Of a stretch of 37,390 nucleotides of DNA, positions 22,528-31,448 are shown piece by piece (the first letter of the stretch is position 1; each line of letters begins with the position of its first letter). Position numbers and translations under genes: made by a program. Under the pieces are notes generated by a model that was given only the letters and a program-made list of their open reading frames with translations, was not told the origin of the DNA and did not search any database. The stretch comes from Nitrososphaeria archaeon (lineage in GTDB: Archaea; Thermoproteota; Nitrososphaeria; Nitrososphaerales; Nitrosopumilaceae), in NCBI GenBank assembly GCA_010028495.1, contig RHCX01000005.1, positions 1-37,390 of the forward strand. The letters run 5' to 3'.

Positions 22528-23868
22528 TTGTTGGAAGGCAATGCTTACCTCAAATGCATAGATCCCGCATGCGGGCTAGAATATCCAATCAATTCTAGAA
22601 ATATAGAATGCGAGCGAGGCCACCTACTAGATGTCAAATACAAAAACAAGCCCTCTCTAGAACTAAAAGAGTTATTTTACACCAGACGAAACTCGCAAGG
22701 AAACATTTTCAATGAAAGCGGAGTCTGGCGATTTAGAGAATTATTGAATTTCTGCCAGGTAGATACAGGTAACAAAGAAGAATGCTCCAAGTATTTGGTA
22801 TCTTTAGACGGGGCAGAAGGCAGACAATCAAAACCATACCAAATGTCCAAAGTTGCAGATTTTATCGGAATAAACCATGATGGATTGTGGCTCCAGCCAG
22901 AAGGATACAACCCAAGTGGCTCTTTCAAGGACAATGGTATGTCAACTGCAGTTACACACGCAAAACTAATTGGCGCGAAAAAGGTGATCTGTGCATCCAC
23001 TGGCAATACCTCAGCAGCTGCTGCAATGTATGCAGCAAATGAAAACATGCAATGTGATGTCTACATTCCCGCAGGACAAATCGCGCCAGGAAAACTATCA
23101 CAGGCGTACCAGTTTGGAGCACAAATAGTCCAGGTTCAGGGCAATTTTGATGATGCATTGGCAAAATCGCTAGACGATGCGAAACACCATGACGGCTATA
23201 CGGTGAATTCCGTAAACCCGTTCAGAATTGAAGGACAAAAAACTATTCCGTATAGAGCAATAGAATATCTCAATTGGAATCCACCGGACTGGATTGTATA
23301 TCCAGGCGGAGCTCTAGGAAACATTTCCAGCTGTGGAAAGGCTTTGATGGAATTGTACGAGTGGGGCTGGATTAAAAAAGTGCCAAGAATTGCTGTGATA
23401 AATTCCGAAGGCGCAAGCACATTATATGATTTGTACAATGGCGAGTTCCAAGGAAAAAATCTCCGATGGAATGGAGGAAAACCAGACACTCAGATGATCA
23501 AAGACTATTACTCTCATCTAGACAAGCAAGGAATCAAACCAAAGACAAAGGCAACCGCCATACAAATCGGCAGACCGGCAAACATTCTCAAAGGATTGCG
23601 AGCACTAGAATTCACAAATGGAGTAGTAGAAAAGGTATCAGATGCAGAGATGCTTGATGGCATGTCCATAGTTGGATTAAACGGATTTGATTGCGAAATG
23701 GCATCTGGTGCATCACCGGCTGGCATCAAAAAGCTAGTAGAAAAAGAAATCATCAAAAAAGACGACATCGTAGTCGGAATTCTCACGGGAAGGCAAAAGG
23801 ATTCCAGTTTACCAGTTGATTACCACAACAATCCTCAAAATAGATTTGCAATTCCACCAAGAGACTAG
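22528..23868 (+). CDS. thrC: Threonine synthase
   Basis: 446 residues. Converts O-phosphohomoserine to threonine. The N-terminus has a small cysteine-containing element (K-C-I-D-P-A-C-G-L-E-Y ... C-E-R-G-H) of the archaeal/plant-like class. The PLP lysine is Lys134 in P-S-G-S-F-K-D-N-G, followed by C-A-S-T-G-N-T-S-A-A, the phosphate-binding loop Y-P-G-G-A-L-G-N, and a C-terminal substrate-binding part with G-L-N-G-F-D-C. The start is TTG 22528 (or the adjacent TTG 22531), about 26 nt after an AAATTTAAA box. The product feeds the threonine ammonia-lyase encoded elsewhere in the window. Confidence 0.93.
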   Translation: MLEGNAYLKCIDPACGLEYPINSRNIECERGHLLDVKYKNKPSLELKELFYTRRNSQGNIFNESGVWRFRELLNFCQVDTGNKEECSKYLVSLDGAEGRQSKPYQMSKVADFIGINHDGLWLQPEGYNPSGSFKDNGMSTAVTHAKLIGAKKVICASTGNTSAAAAMYAANENMQCDVYIPAGQIAPGKLSQAYQFGAQIVQVQGNFDDALAKSLDDAKHHDGYTVNSVNPFRIEGQKTIPYRAIEYLNWNPPDWIVYPGGALGNISSCGKALMELYEWGWIKKVPRIAVINSEGASTLYDLYNGEFQGKNLRWNGGKPDTQMIKDYYSHLDKQGIKPKTKATAIQIGRPANILKGLRALEFTNGVVEKVSDAEMLDGMSIVGLNGFDCEMASGASPAGIKKLVEKEIIKKDDIVVGILTGRQKDSSLPVDYHNNPQNRFAIPPRD

Positions 23869-23923
23869 GCACAATTTTACAACATTAGTTTATTAGATGA
23901 CAGACACAACTCTTACCATATAA

Positions 23924-24865
23924 TTGGCAAGTGGTTCTAAGAAGGCAGTCTATGCTGCCCTGTTTGGAAATTTAGGCATAGCAATTACCAAGTTCGTTGC
24001 TGCATTTGTCACAGGAAGTACGGCAATGTGGGCAGAGGCGTATCACTCTGCATCAGATACGTTTAACCAGATTCTGATTCTATTTGGCATCAAAACTAGC
24101 GCCAAGGCGGCAAGTCATCAACACCAGTTCGGACATGGAAGGGAGTTGTTCTTTTGGTCCTTTATTGTGGCTACAATGATCTTTGGTATTTCTGGCATAC
24201 TATCGCTAGACCAGGGCGCAACATCATTACTGAGCGAAATGCACCAGATTAGAAATTCAGAGATAAACTATATCATTTTGGCAATAGCGTTTGGCTTTGA
24301 GGGAAATGCATTACGTGTAGCACTAAAGCAGTTCACTAGAGAAATCCGAGAAAAAGGAGAAAAGATCAGTTTTGGTACAATGGTAGAGCATTTCAAGGAA
24401 AGCAAAGACATTGCGCTTTTGACTGTTATAGTTGAGGACTCGGCAGCAATTCTTGGAATACTTGTTGCCGCGTTGGGGATATTTCTATCCGACGTCACTG
24501 GAAATGCAGTCTTTGATGCAATAGCGTCTTTGATTATTGGTGGAATACTGATGTTCTTTGCGTTTTTCCTGGCAAAGGAAAACCGAGGTCTGCTAATTGG
24601 AGAATCTGTAACAAATCGAGAATACAAAAAAATTGTAAAATCAATCCAGGAGATTCCAGAAGTCAACAGATTAATATCAATGAGAACAATGCATTTGGGC
24701 CCAGAAGATGTCCTAGTGGGATTGCAGGTAAACTTGGTGGATAACCTAGACACTGACAAAATAGAGTCAGTCACAGATGCCATAGAGCAAAAAATCATGC
24801 AGGTGATTCCAAATACGAATCGAGAGCATATTTTTGTTGAAATAGAGCGGGAAAGAAAAACCTAG
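23924..24865 (+). CDS. Cation diffusion facilitator (CDF) family transporter, ZnT9-like
   Basis: 313 residues with about six membrane segments and a short C-terminal cytoplasmic domain. The metal site in TM2 is H-S-A-S-D (His41, Asp45) within A-E-A-Y-H-S-A-S-D-T-F-N-Q. In TM5 the usual HxxxD is replaced by V-E-D-S-A-A, a feature of the SLC30A9/ZnT9-like branch. A loop H-Q-H-Q-F-G-H-G-R-E lies after TM2. Expected to export Zn2+ or another divalent metal in exchange for protons. TTG 23924 is the start. Its TAG interlocks with the GAPDH stop (CTAG, 24862-24865). Confidence 0.88.
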   Translation: MASGSKKAVYAALFGNLGIAITKFVAAFVTGSTAMWAEAYHSASDTFNQILILFGIKTSAKAASHQHQFGHGRELFFWSFIVATMIFGISGILSLDQGATSLLSEMHQIRNSEINYIILAIAFGFEGNALRVALKQFTREIREKGEKISFGTMVEHFKESKDIALLTVIVEDSAAILGILVAALGIFLSDVTGNAVFDAIASLIIGGILMFFAFFLAKENRGLLIGESVTNREYKKIVKSIQEIPEVNRLISMRTMHLGPEDVLVGLQVNLVDNLDTDKIESVTDAIEQKIMQVIPNTNREHIFVEIERERKT

Positions 24866-25914
24866 ACTTTTTTGGCAAAGAATTGTTCCAGTGCCTTTTT
24901 CTTTTCTTCCATGTGAAATAGCGATTCAGTGTGCGCAAACGCCTCATCGTGTGGTCTTTGGAATAACATTGCCTGCATTAGCATGTGATTTTCTGGAATA
25001 ACAATACCAGTTTGATCATCAGAGTAAACCATTTTCACAGTATCACCAATTGTCTCCATCATGTTTGCGTGAATGTGAATCATGTTGGTGTCCTTAAAGC
25101 TAAATTTCATGGATTCTGCGGCATCACGAATTTGTTTGGTTCCTTTTGCAGACCATAATGTAGCTACACCATATTCGTCCTTATACAAGTCCAAAATCTC
25201 AGACGGTTTTGGTGCAGTATCTCTGAATCTGATACTCATCATGTGAACATGCATCTGTCGCGTAGGTACCTTGATTGCCTGGATGAACAGAGGGGTATCT
25301 TTTCCCATGTAGGATTTTACATCGTCTTGGTGGTGTGGGTTTGGAGATAATTCTATGGTATCTGGAACCGACTTGTCTGTCTGCTCAAGGTCTGCCCATC
25401 TCCTAACTAGTATGGCATCAAATCTAACCAACTGAGAGCCGTATTTTTCCCGCAACGGTTGTAGAATTCTTCCCATTCCGGTGACATTGCAACTTCCTTG
25501 CATGACATGTTTTTTTCCAAACGCCTCTTTGTAATTGACACGGGAATTGAATAGTAAATCTGACACACGCTCATCGCCAAAGACAGATTCACCGCCTTGG
25601 TAAATCGCCATTACTCCCTTTGGCTCATATAGTTGCTTTTTGTTGGTGTAACCTGTACCACCTGGTGCGCCATCAATTACCAGATCACAGTTAGATAATG
25701 CATCTTCGATGCTTCCAGCAATTTTATAATTTTTAAAAGAATCAATGTTTTTTTGAGGAACATAAACGTCGAATCCGCGAGAGATTGCGTCATTTACCTT
25801 TTCATCTGGCGAAAACTTGCCGACTCCGATTACCTTGATTTGAGGATCGTCTTTAATGAACTGGGCGATTCTGTTCCCAATGGAACCATACCCATTGACA
25901 AAGACTCGCTTCAT
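24862..25914 (-). CDS. gap: Type II (archaeal) glyceraldehyde-3-phosphate dehydrogenase
   Basis: 350 residues, typical for archaeal phosphorylating GAPDH. The Rossmann motif is V-N-G-Y-G-S-I-G-N-R-I near residue 6, and the catalytic cysteine is Cys142 in M-Q-G-S-C-N-V-T-G. H-H-Q-D-D and R-R-W-A-D are also characteristic of the type II enzyme. It interconverts glyceraldehyde-3-phosphate and 1,3-bisphosphoglycerate with NAD(P), here most likely in gluconeogenesis. ATG 25914 lies about 26 nt after a TAAATAAAT box on the minus strand, so it is leaderless. Confidence 0.95.
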   Translation of the reverse strand: MKRVFVNGYGSIGNRIAQFIKDDPQIKVIGVGKFSPDEKVNDAISRGFDVYVPQKNIDSFKNYKIAGSIEDALSNCDLVIDGAPGGTGYTNKKQLYEPKGVMAIYQGGESVFGDERVSDLLFNSRVNYKEAFGKKHVMQGSCNVTGMGRILQPLREKYGSQLVRFDAILVRRWADLEQTDKSVPDTIELSPNPHHQDDVKSYMGKDTPLFIQAIKVPTRQMHVHMMSIRFRDTAPKPSEILDLYKDEYGVATLWSAKGTKQIRDAAESMKFSFKDTNMIHIHANMMETIGDTVKMVYSDDQTGIVIPENHMLMQAMLFQRPHDEAFAHTESLFHMEEKKKALEQFFAKKV

Positions 25915-25995
25915 GTTATTTTCCGACAGGCCGGGATTTATTTAGATTTCACAAAACTCAAAACAACTAAATGCATCCAGACTGGAATCACATTA

Positions 25996-26715
25996 TTGTT
26001 ACATGCTCCATCTCTAGGAATAGGTGCAGGAATTGCAGCTGCCGTCATTATTGGAGTGTTTTTCGTTCTAAACATGCCGATTACAGATCAAGGCTTTAAG
26101 GTAAATGACATCAAAGAGGTTCAACCAGAACCGCAAGATGCCACACCGCAGCAGGTACAAATGACGGTATTTTCTGAAAACGGCTCACCCATTCTTGGCG
26201 ATGTAAATGCGCCAATTACAATAGTAGAGTTTGGCGATTACCAGTGTTTTTACTGCAACAAGTTTTTCCATGAAACAGAAGACCAGATAAACGAAAACTA
26301 CATCAAGACTGGCAAGGCTAAGCTGATTTTCAAAGACTTTACCATAATTGGTGCAGATTCTATAGTGTCAGCACATGCAGCCCATTGCGCAAACGAGCAA
26401 GGAAAATTCTGGGAATACCACGATACACTATACAAAAACTGGAACGGCGAGAACAATGGATGGGCATCGGCTGACAACCAGTTCAGGTTTGCAAAGGAGG
26501 TAGGACTGGACGAGAACGCATTCACTGAATGCATGTCTAGTGAGAAATACAAGCCAACAATACAAGCAAGCTCAAATGATGCAAAAACGCTAGGCCTGAC
26601 AGGAACGCCGGCCTTCTTTATCATCGGTCCAAACAACAAGATAGTCAAGATCCCAGGTGCGCAACCGTATGACGTGTTTGTAAATATTTTAGACTCTAAC
26701 GACCTTAAAAAATAA
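25996..26715 (+). CDS. DsbA-family membrane-anchored thioredoxin-like protein
   Basis: 239 residues from TTG 25996. An N-terminal hydrophobic segment (residues about 8-27) anchors or exports it. The thioredoxin domain starts at about 65 (I-L-G-D-V-N-A-P-I-T-I-V-E-F-G-D-Y-Q) with the active site C-F-Y-C (Cys84, Cys87). The inserted helical domain contains A-A-H-C-A-N-E-Q-G-K-F-W-E-Y-H-D-T-L-Y, and T-G-T-P-A-F-F-I carries the cis-proline. Such proteins oxidise or isomerise thiols outside the membrane; thaumarchaea carry many. Longer frames would run into the divergent GAPDH gene. TAATG overlap with the next gene. Confidence 0.88.
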   Translation: MLHAPSLGIGAGIAAAVIIGVFFVLNMPITDQGFKVNDIKEVQPEPQDATPQQVQMTVFSENGSPILGDVNAPITIVEFGDYQCFYCNKFFHETEDQINENYIKTGKAKLIFKDFTIIGADSIVSAHAAHCANEQGKFWEYHDTLYKNWNGENNGWASADNQFRFAKEVGLDENAFTECMSSEKYKPTIQASSNDAKTLGLTGTPAFFIIGPNNKIVKIPGAQPYDVFVNILDSNDLKK

Positions 26716-27266
26716 TGGAATTCAAGTGCGTCGATGAATGTTCGCAGTGTTGCATAGAACGCGAGTATTATCCAACAAAAAAATTTGGCAAAATAGGAGT
26801 CTTGGTTTTGCCAGAGGAAAAACAAAGAATAGAATCATTTGCAAAGGATCTTGGAATTCACATCGACATCATACCCAGAATAGGATTATCCAATGGTGGC
26901 AAAGGTCCGGAAAAAATAATCGCGTATCAAATGATGGGAAAAGATCAAAATGGAAACACATGTCCGTTTTTAGACAAGAATGCAAAATCTCCACATGGTG
27001 GATTTGCCTGTAAAATATACAACCAAAGGCCGCTTGCATGTAAAGCATATCCGCTGATTGAGACATCACCAATTACTTTGGACCAAAAATGTAAGTTCTG
27101 CCAGACTTGTCCCACTGCAGATTCCAATCTAAATTCCGAAATAGAATCTCTAATCCAAATACAACATAAAATGAATGCAGATATGCCAACAATATGGCGC
27201 TATGCGACAGGGATAGGAGAGCCAGATGATCTACAGGTCATGAAAAAAGGCTGGATCAAACAATAA
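26715..27266 (+). CDS. YkgJ-type cysteine cluster protein
   Basis: 183 residues. Cysteines occur as C-V-D-E-C-S-Q-C-C near the N-terminus, then T-C-P-F-L, F-A-C-K-I-Y-x-x-R-P-x-x-C-K-A-Y-P and C-K-F-C-x-T-C, the layout of the YkgJ/CxxCxxCC family thought to bind zinc or an Fe-S cluster. The family's molecular role is unknown. It overlaps the DsbA-like gene by one base, so it is translated with it, which may point to thiol or metal handling. Confidence 0.85.
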   Translation: MEFKCVDECSQCCIEREYYPTKKFGKIGVLVLPEEKQRIESFAKDLGIHIDIIPRIGLSNGGKGPEKIIAYQMMGKDQNGNTCPFLDKNAKSPHGGFACKIYNQRPLACKAYPLIETSPITLDQKCKFCQTCPTADSNLNSEIESLIQIQHKMNADMPTIWRYATGIGEPDDLQVMKKGWIKQ

Positions 27267-27280
27267 TATTCAAAACGACG

Positions 27281-27371
27281 AAATCCGCAACATATCAAAT
27301 CCAAGCAAATTCATAGATCTTACTTGATGGTTCAGCGGATTTAGCTAACAACCCTTATATTCAAAAATCCG
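27281..27371. promoter_or_regulatory. Repeated AAATCCG elements around the HMG-CoA synthase TATA box
   Basis: AAATCCGC (27281-27288), GCGGATTT (27335-27342, inverted) and AAATCCG (27365-27371) lie in the 116-bp gap. The last two are an inverted pair that flanks the TATA-like CTTATATTC (27354-27362). ATG 27383 is about 26 nt after that box. A repressor or feedback site is plausible. Confidence 0.4.
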
Positions 27372-27382
27372 AAGCTTAGCTC

Positions 27383-28777
27383 ATGGCAGCAGGTATTGAT
27401 GATATTGCCATTTACATTCCACGCTTGTTTGTAGATTCTACGGATTTTGCCAAGGCACGAGGCGTAGACCCAGTAAAGCTAAAGCAGGGATTAGGTATAT
27501 CACGCATGGCAATAGTGGATTCAAACCAAGACCCAGCATGCCTGGCGGCAAATGCATGCCTCAAGATAATGCAAAGAAACAAGCTCTCGCCAAATGACAT
27601 CGGAAGATTATACGTAGCAACCGAATCATCGCTTGACGAGTCCAAGGCTCTAAACTCGTATGTTATTGGAATGCTAGAGCAGGTCTACGGAGAGGGCTCT
27701 TTTGAACACTGTGGAGGAATAGAATGCAAGTTCGCATGCGTTTCAGGATCATATGCATTATACGATAATGCCAACTGGATCAGAGCAGGAGAGGCGGAGG
27801 GAAAACACGCCCTAGTTGTAGTGTCAGATATTGCAAAATACGACATGGGTTCAACTGGAGAATATACCCAAGGGGCCGGAGCAATCACAATGTTGCTAAA
27901 CGATAATCCAAGACTACTCCAGTTTGATTCCAAGGTTACATCAACTTCGATTAAAAACGAGTACGACTTTTACAGACCATTCGGAAAGGAAACCCCGATT
28001 GTCCACGGACAATACTCTAATCTACTATACCTAATCCAAGTCAAAAAAGCCTTTGAATCATACAAGAAAAAGGCAAACGATATTGGCATGATCACTCTAA
28101 AGGAAGGAGAAACCATATTGGATCATATCGATTATCTCTGCATGCACTTGCCATATGCTAACATGGGCAAAAAGGCTCTATCGTATTTGCTGAGAAGGGA
28201 ATGGCGTAGCCTTCCAAGATGGAAAAGAATTGTAGAGCAGACAGGTATGGAAGAACCAGTACCAAAGGACCCAAGAGGAACAATAGAATCGATTCTTGCT
28301 GACGAAGAATACATGGGCAAGGACCACGAATTCAATAAATTATTCACAAGAACAAAAGAATACCAAGCATTTTACGAGGACAAGCTTGCAAGCTCTTTGA
28401 TTGCATCATCAATGATTGGCAATTTGTACACGGCATCACTGTACCTAGGATTTAGAAGTTGTCTAGAATTTGAATTCCAAAAGGGAGTAGACCTAGAAGG
28501 AAAAAGATTCGGATTTGGTTCGTATGGAAGTGGAAGTAGTGCGATGGTATTTTCAGGCGTAATTCAACCATCATACAAGGAGATTGTAAAGAACATGAAC
28601 TTAGAGGCAGAGATTGGCGAGCGCGTCAAACTATCACTAAAGGACTATGAGGAAATTCATGAAAACAAACGTACACCGACAGAAAGCATGCTGACTGGCA
28701 AAAACGAGTTTGTCCTAGTTAGCGTGGAAAAATCTCCAGAAAGCCGCGGAGAACGTAAGTACGTATTTTGTGAATAA
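27383..28777 (+). CDS. Hydroxymethylglutaryl-CoA synthase
   Basis: 464 residues, the length of eukaryote/bacteria-like HMG-CoA synthases rather than the shorter (about 350) archaeal type. It condenses acetoacetyl-CoA with acetyl-CoA for mevalonate and isoprenoid lipid synthesis. The catalytic residues are Glu81 (A-T-E-S-S-L-D-E-S-K), Cys119 (K-F-A-C-V-S-G-S-Y) and a His in M-H-L-P-Y-A-N-M. The C-terminal G-S-Y-G-S-G-S-S-A motif is present. The thiolase and DUF35 genes at 19-20 kb are likely functional partners. Leaderless start after a clear TATA-like box with flanking inverted repeats. Confidence 0.92.
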   Translation: MAAGIDDIAIYIPRLFVDSTDFAKARGVDPVKLKQGLGISRMAIVDSNQDPACLAANACLKIMQRNKLSPNDIGRLYVATESSLDESKALNSYVIGMLEQVYGEGSFEHCGGIECKFACVSGSYALYDNANWIRAGEAEGKHALVVVSDIAKYDMGSTGEYTQGAGAITMLLNDNPRLLQFDSKVTSTSIKNEYDFYRPFGKETPIVHGQYSNLLYLIQVKKAFESYKKKANDIGMITLKEGETILDHIDYLCMHLPYANMGKKALSYLLRREWRSLPRWKRIVEQTGMEEPVPKDPRGTIESILADEEYMGKDHEFNKLFTRTKEYQAFYEDKLASSLIASSMIGNLYTASLYLGFRSCLEFEFQKGVDLEGKRFGFGSYGSGSSAMVFSGVIQPSYKEIVKNMNLEAEIGERVKLSLKDYEEIHENKRTPTESMLTGKNEFVLVSVEKSPESRGERKYVFCE

Positions 28778-28807
28778 CCACAATTCAGACGCGTGATTTT
28801 TCAAATC

Positions 28808-29344
28808 ATGGATGAGCCAAACCCAATCAAAGATCTTTTGTATAAAACGCTAGATTCCATACCAAACAACATCAAAAGAATCTCAGATGACTCAAAATCT
28901 CTCATAAAAGAGATTTTTACAAATTCCAATATTGATTCGCTTGAAGGGGATAAAACAGAGAACTATGAGAAATTTGCAGAATCATTAATGCATTATCTAC
29001 TCACCAATGCACTAATCCCAAGTCAGAGAAAGATCGCTCCGGCAGAGACAGAACTAGATGTTGTAATACCAGACATCAGAACAATGAGAACGTCAAGTAG
29101 AGACGTCATCATATTGGTATTTCCAAAGACAGATAACAAAAAATCAATAGAGAATAGATTGGAAAAAATCAACATCGTCCAACCTAACAAAGAAAACATC
29201 TGGTTGATTCAAAAATCATCATTTGACTTGCCATACAAAACATACGAGATAGTAGGAAACGGTTCATTTGCCAACATACTTGACGACATCAAGAACTTTA
29301 TGATTGGGAAAACTCAATCAAAATTCAAAATATTCAAAGTCTAG
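28808..29344 (+). CDS. Hypothetical protein, 178 residues
   Basis: Not recognised. ATG 28808 is preferred over GTG 28793. An N-terminal helical half (I-K-D-L-L-Y-K-T-L-D-S-I) is followed by E-S-L-M-H-Y-L-L-T-N-A-L, T-E-L-D-V-V-I-P-D, V-I-I-L-V-F-P-K and L-P-Y-K-T-Y-E-I-V. The D-x-V-I-P-D ... V-F-P-K order loosely recalls a restriction-nuclease-like core, but the acidic residue before the lysine is missing, so I do not assign it. It lies 30 bp after HMG-CoA synthase and probably shares its transcript; its end overlaps bioD by 11 bp. Confidence 0.62.
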   Translation: MDEPNPIKDLLYKTLDSIPNNIKRISDDSKSLIKEIFTNSNIDSLEGDKTENYEKFAESLMHYLLTNALIPSQRKIAPAETELDVVIPDIRTMRTSSRDVIILVFPKTDNKKSIENRLEKINIVQPNKENIWLIQKSSFDLPYKTYEIVGNGSFANILDDIKNFMIGKTQSKFKIFKV

Positions 29345-30011
29345 ACAAGATATTATTTTGCTTCAGTATTTTCGATGCGTCCTCGACCGGATTTTGTGAG
29401 TTCGGGAATTTACATAATACATCAATTCCACTTAACGATGTCAGGTTTGACTCTAGATCGTCCAAACTGTACCCGTCCGCATCAGTCTCACTAAGTACAA
29501 ATCCAACAATCTTGATTCCATATTTTTTGCAAACATTGATTGTAAGCAGAGCATGATTCACACTGCCCATTTTTGTACCAGATACCAAAATCGTTTCAAG
29601 ATTAAGATCTTTTATCAAATCGGCCACAAAATAATCTCGCATTATTGGGGTCATGATGCCACCAATTCCTTCAACCAGCATCACATTGTGTTTGGATTGT
29701 AACTTTTCAAAGATTGACAAGACAACGTCAACATCAATCGTTTTACCAAGTTTTTTTGCTGCCATAAAAGGCGATGTCGGAATTGAAAAAAAGTATGGAT
29801 TTATGAGATTTTGATTATCGACTGAACCAGAATATTTTACAAGCAATTCAACATCTTCGGATTGTATTGTGTGGTTTCTTGTCATCCCGGTTGCAAATGG
29901 CTTCATCACACCAACATCAATTCCGGATTGACGCATGAGGTTTGCCAATGCAGCAGTAAAAACAGTCTTGCCCACGCCCGTATCTATGCCCGTAACAAAA
30001 AATGACTTCAT
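29334..30011 (-). CDS. bioD: Dethiobiotin synthetase
   Basis: 225 residues. Carboxylates and cyclises DAPA to dethiobiotin with CO2 and ATP. The N-terminal P-loop is F-V-T-G-I-D-T-G-V-G-K-T, followed by M-K-P-F-A-T-G, and V-E-G-I-G-G-I-M-T-P is the second signature. ATG 30011 begins directly before the P-loop strand; an upstream in-frame ATG adds six residues. It is divergent from bioA with about 54 bp between starts, which probably share regulation. Confidence 0.93.
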   Translation of the reverse strand: MKSFFVTGIDTGVGKTVFTAALANLMRQSGIDVGVMKPFATGMTRNHTIQSEDVELLVKYSGSVDNQNLINPYFFSIPTSPFMAAKKLGKTIDVDVVLSIFEKLQSKHNVMLVEGIGGIMTPIMRDYFVADLIKDLNLETILVSGTKMGSVNHALLTINVCKKYGIKIVGFVLSETDADGYSLDDLESNLTSLSGIDVLCKFPNSQNPVEDASKILKQNNILSRL

Positions 30012-30032
30012 TACAAAAACCCCACACATTCA

Positions 30033-30041
30033 GGAATTAAT
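30033..30041. promoter_or_regulatory. Shared AT box in the divergent bioD/bioA promoter
   Basis: GAATTAATC lies about 26 nt from the bioD start on the minus strand and about 29 nt from ATG 30066 of bioA. ATTAAT is self-complementary, so a single TATA box may serve both directions. No separate operator was seen. Confidence 0.4.
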
Positions 30042-30065
30042 CTATTTCATCGCTTGATTATTAAA

Positions 30066-31391
30066 ATGAAAATTCTCATCAATACCATGACTGGCTCGAT
30101 TTGGCATCCATATACACAGATGTCAGAATGGAAATCATTTCCAAACATAGTCAAAGGGAATGGATTTTGGTTGGTTGATTCCAATGGGAATAGATACCTT
30201 GATGGTGTGGCAAGCATGTGGTGTAATGTCTGGGGACATTCCAAAAGAGAACTAGTATCCACAATAAACTCACAGTCAAAAAAGATCATCCACTCCTCAT
30301 TGTTTAATCTTACAAATGACCAGGCAGAAACACTAGCCAAAAAGCTGGTCAAAATATCACCAGGAATGAACAAGGTGTTTTATTCAGATAATGGGTCTAC
30401 AGCGATGGAGATTGCCTTCAAAATCGCAATTCAATATTGGCAAAATATTGGCCAAAAAAACAAGACCATGTTTGCCACTTTGCAAAACGGATACCACGGA
30501 GACACATTCGGCACAATGTCCGTAGGATTTGTCCCGTCATTTTTTGCAAAATTTAGAAAAAACATGTACAAAACAATTCAAATTCCATTTGAGAATAGCT
30601 ACAGAGTGTCAAACATTGATGAATATTATTCACAGACACTAAACAAAATAGAAAAACAATTATCAAAAAATCATACCATTGCGGCATTTATTATGGAAAG
30701 TGGTGCTCAGATTGCTGGCGGCGTCAACATATACAAAGATAGATTCCAATCAGCTATAAGCAAGATTTGCAAAAAATACAATGTATTGTTTATTCTAGAC
30801 GAAATAGCGACGGGATTTGGCAGACTAGGATCTCTAGTAGAATACAAGACACAAAAAAGTACACCTGATATTGTTGCGTTTGGAAAAATGCTGACTGCTG
30901 GATATCTCCCAATGGCTGCAACACTCGTGTCAAAAGAGATCTATGATTCGTTTTTAGGAGAATATGGCCAAATGAAGCACCTATACCATGGACACACATT
31001 TACCGGAAATACCATGGCATGTGCCGTCGCAAGCAAAAACCTAGACATGTATCAAAAAACAAAACTCATCTCCAAAGTAAACCAGTCCGCAATACACCTA
31101 CAAAAACGCCTAGAAGAATTCTGGCAAATTGACGCAGTTGGTGACATCAGGCACAAAGGAATGCTTGCGGCAATTGAGCTAGTCTCAGACAGGACAAAAA
31201 AGACGCCAATCTCATTTGCAAAATCTACGAATAAAATAATATTTGATGAGGCAAAAAAGCACAAGATCTACCTAAGAACGCTAGGAAACATTGTCATGAT
31301 AATACCACCTCTGGCAATTCCTCAAAAAGATCTGGACTTTCTCATTGATGGCACTATTCAGACCGTCAAAAACGTATCAAAACAATTGTAA
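30066..31391 (+). CDS. bioA: Adenosylmethionine-8-amino-7-oxononanoate aminotransferase
   Basis: 441 residues from ATG 30066 (TTG 30054 and ATG 30087 are alternatives; the shared promoter box favours 30066). Transfers an amino group from S-adenosylmethionine to KAPA to give DAPA. Family signatures are I-W-H-P-Y-T-Q-M at the N-terminus, D-G-V-A-S-M-W-C-N-V-W-G-H, S-D-N-G-S-T-A-M-E, F-I-L-D-E-I-A-T-G-F-G-R and the PLP lysine in V-A-F-G-K-M-L-T-A-G-Y (about residue 274). bioB follows after 57 bp. Confidence 0.95.
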   Translation: MKILINTMTGSIWHPYTQMSEWKSFPNIVKGNGFWLVDSNGNRYLDGVASMWCNVWGHSKRELVSTINSQSKKIIHSSLFNLTNDQAETLAKKLVKISPGMNKVFYSDNGSTAMEIAFKIAIQYWQNIGQKNKTMFATLQNGYHGDTFGTMSVGFVPSFFAKFRKNMYKTIQIPFENSYRVSNIDEYYSQTLNKIEKQLSKNHTIAAFIMESGAQIAGGVNIYKDRFQSAISKICKKYNVLFILDEIATGFGRLGSLVEYKTQKSTPDIVAFGKMLTAGYLPMAATLVSKEIYDSFLGEYGQMKHLYHGHTFTGNTMACAVASKNLDMYQKTKLISKVNQSAIHLQKRLEEFWQIDAVGDIRHKGMLAAIELVSDRTKKTPISFAKSTNKIIFDEAKKHKIYLRTLGNIVMIIPPLAIPQKDLDFLIDGTIQTVKNVSKQL

Positions 31392-31448
31392 ACCATGCAT
31401 CAGAACCAAGTTAACATTTAAAATCTCTATTAATGAAAACCAACTACA

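Noticed and set aside
24268-24798. 176-codon minus-strand frame inside the CDF gene
   Set aside because: Shadow of a well-supported transporter; rich in Ile/Ser from reversed codons, no domain.
26298-26825. 175-codon minus-strand frame opposite the DsbA-like gene
   Set aside because: Antisense to a clear thioredoxin domain; no family signature.
29115-29200. PD-(D/E)XK-like core in the 178-residue protein after HMG-CoA synthase
   Set aside because: The pattern lacks the acidic residue of the ExK element, so a nuclease call is not supported.
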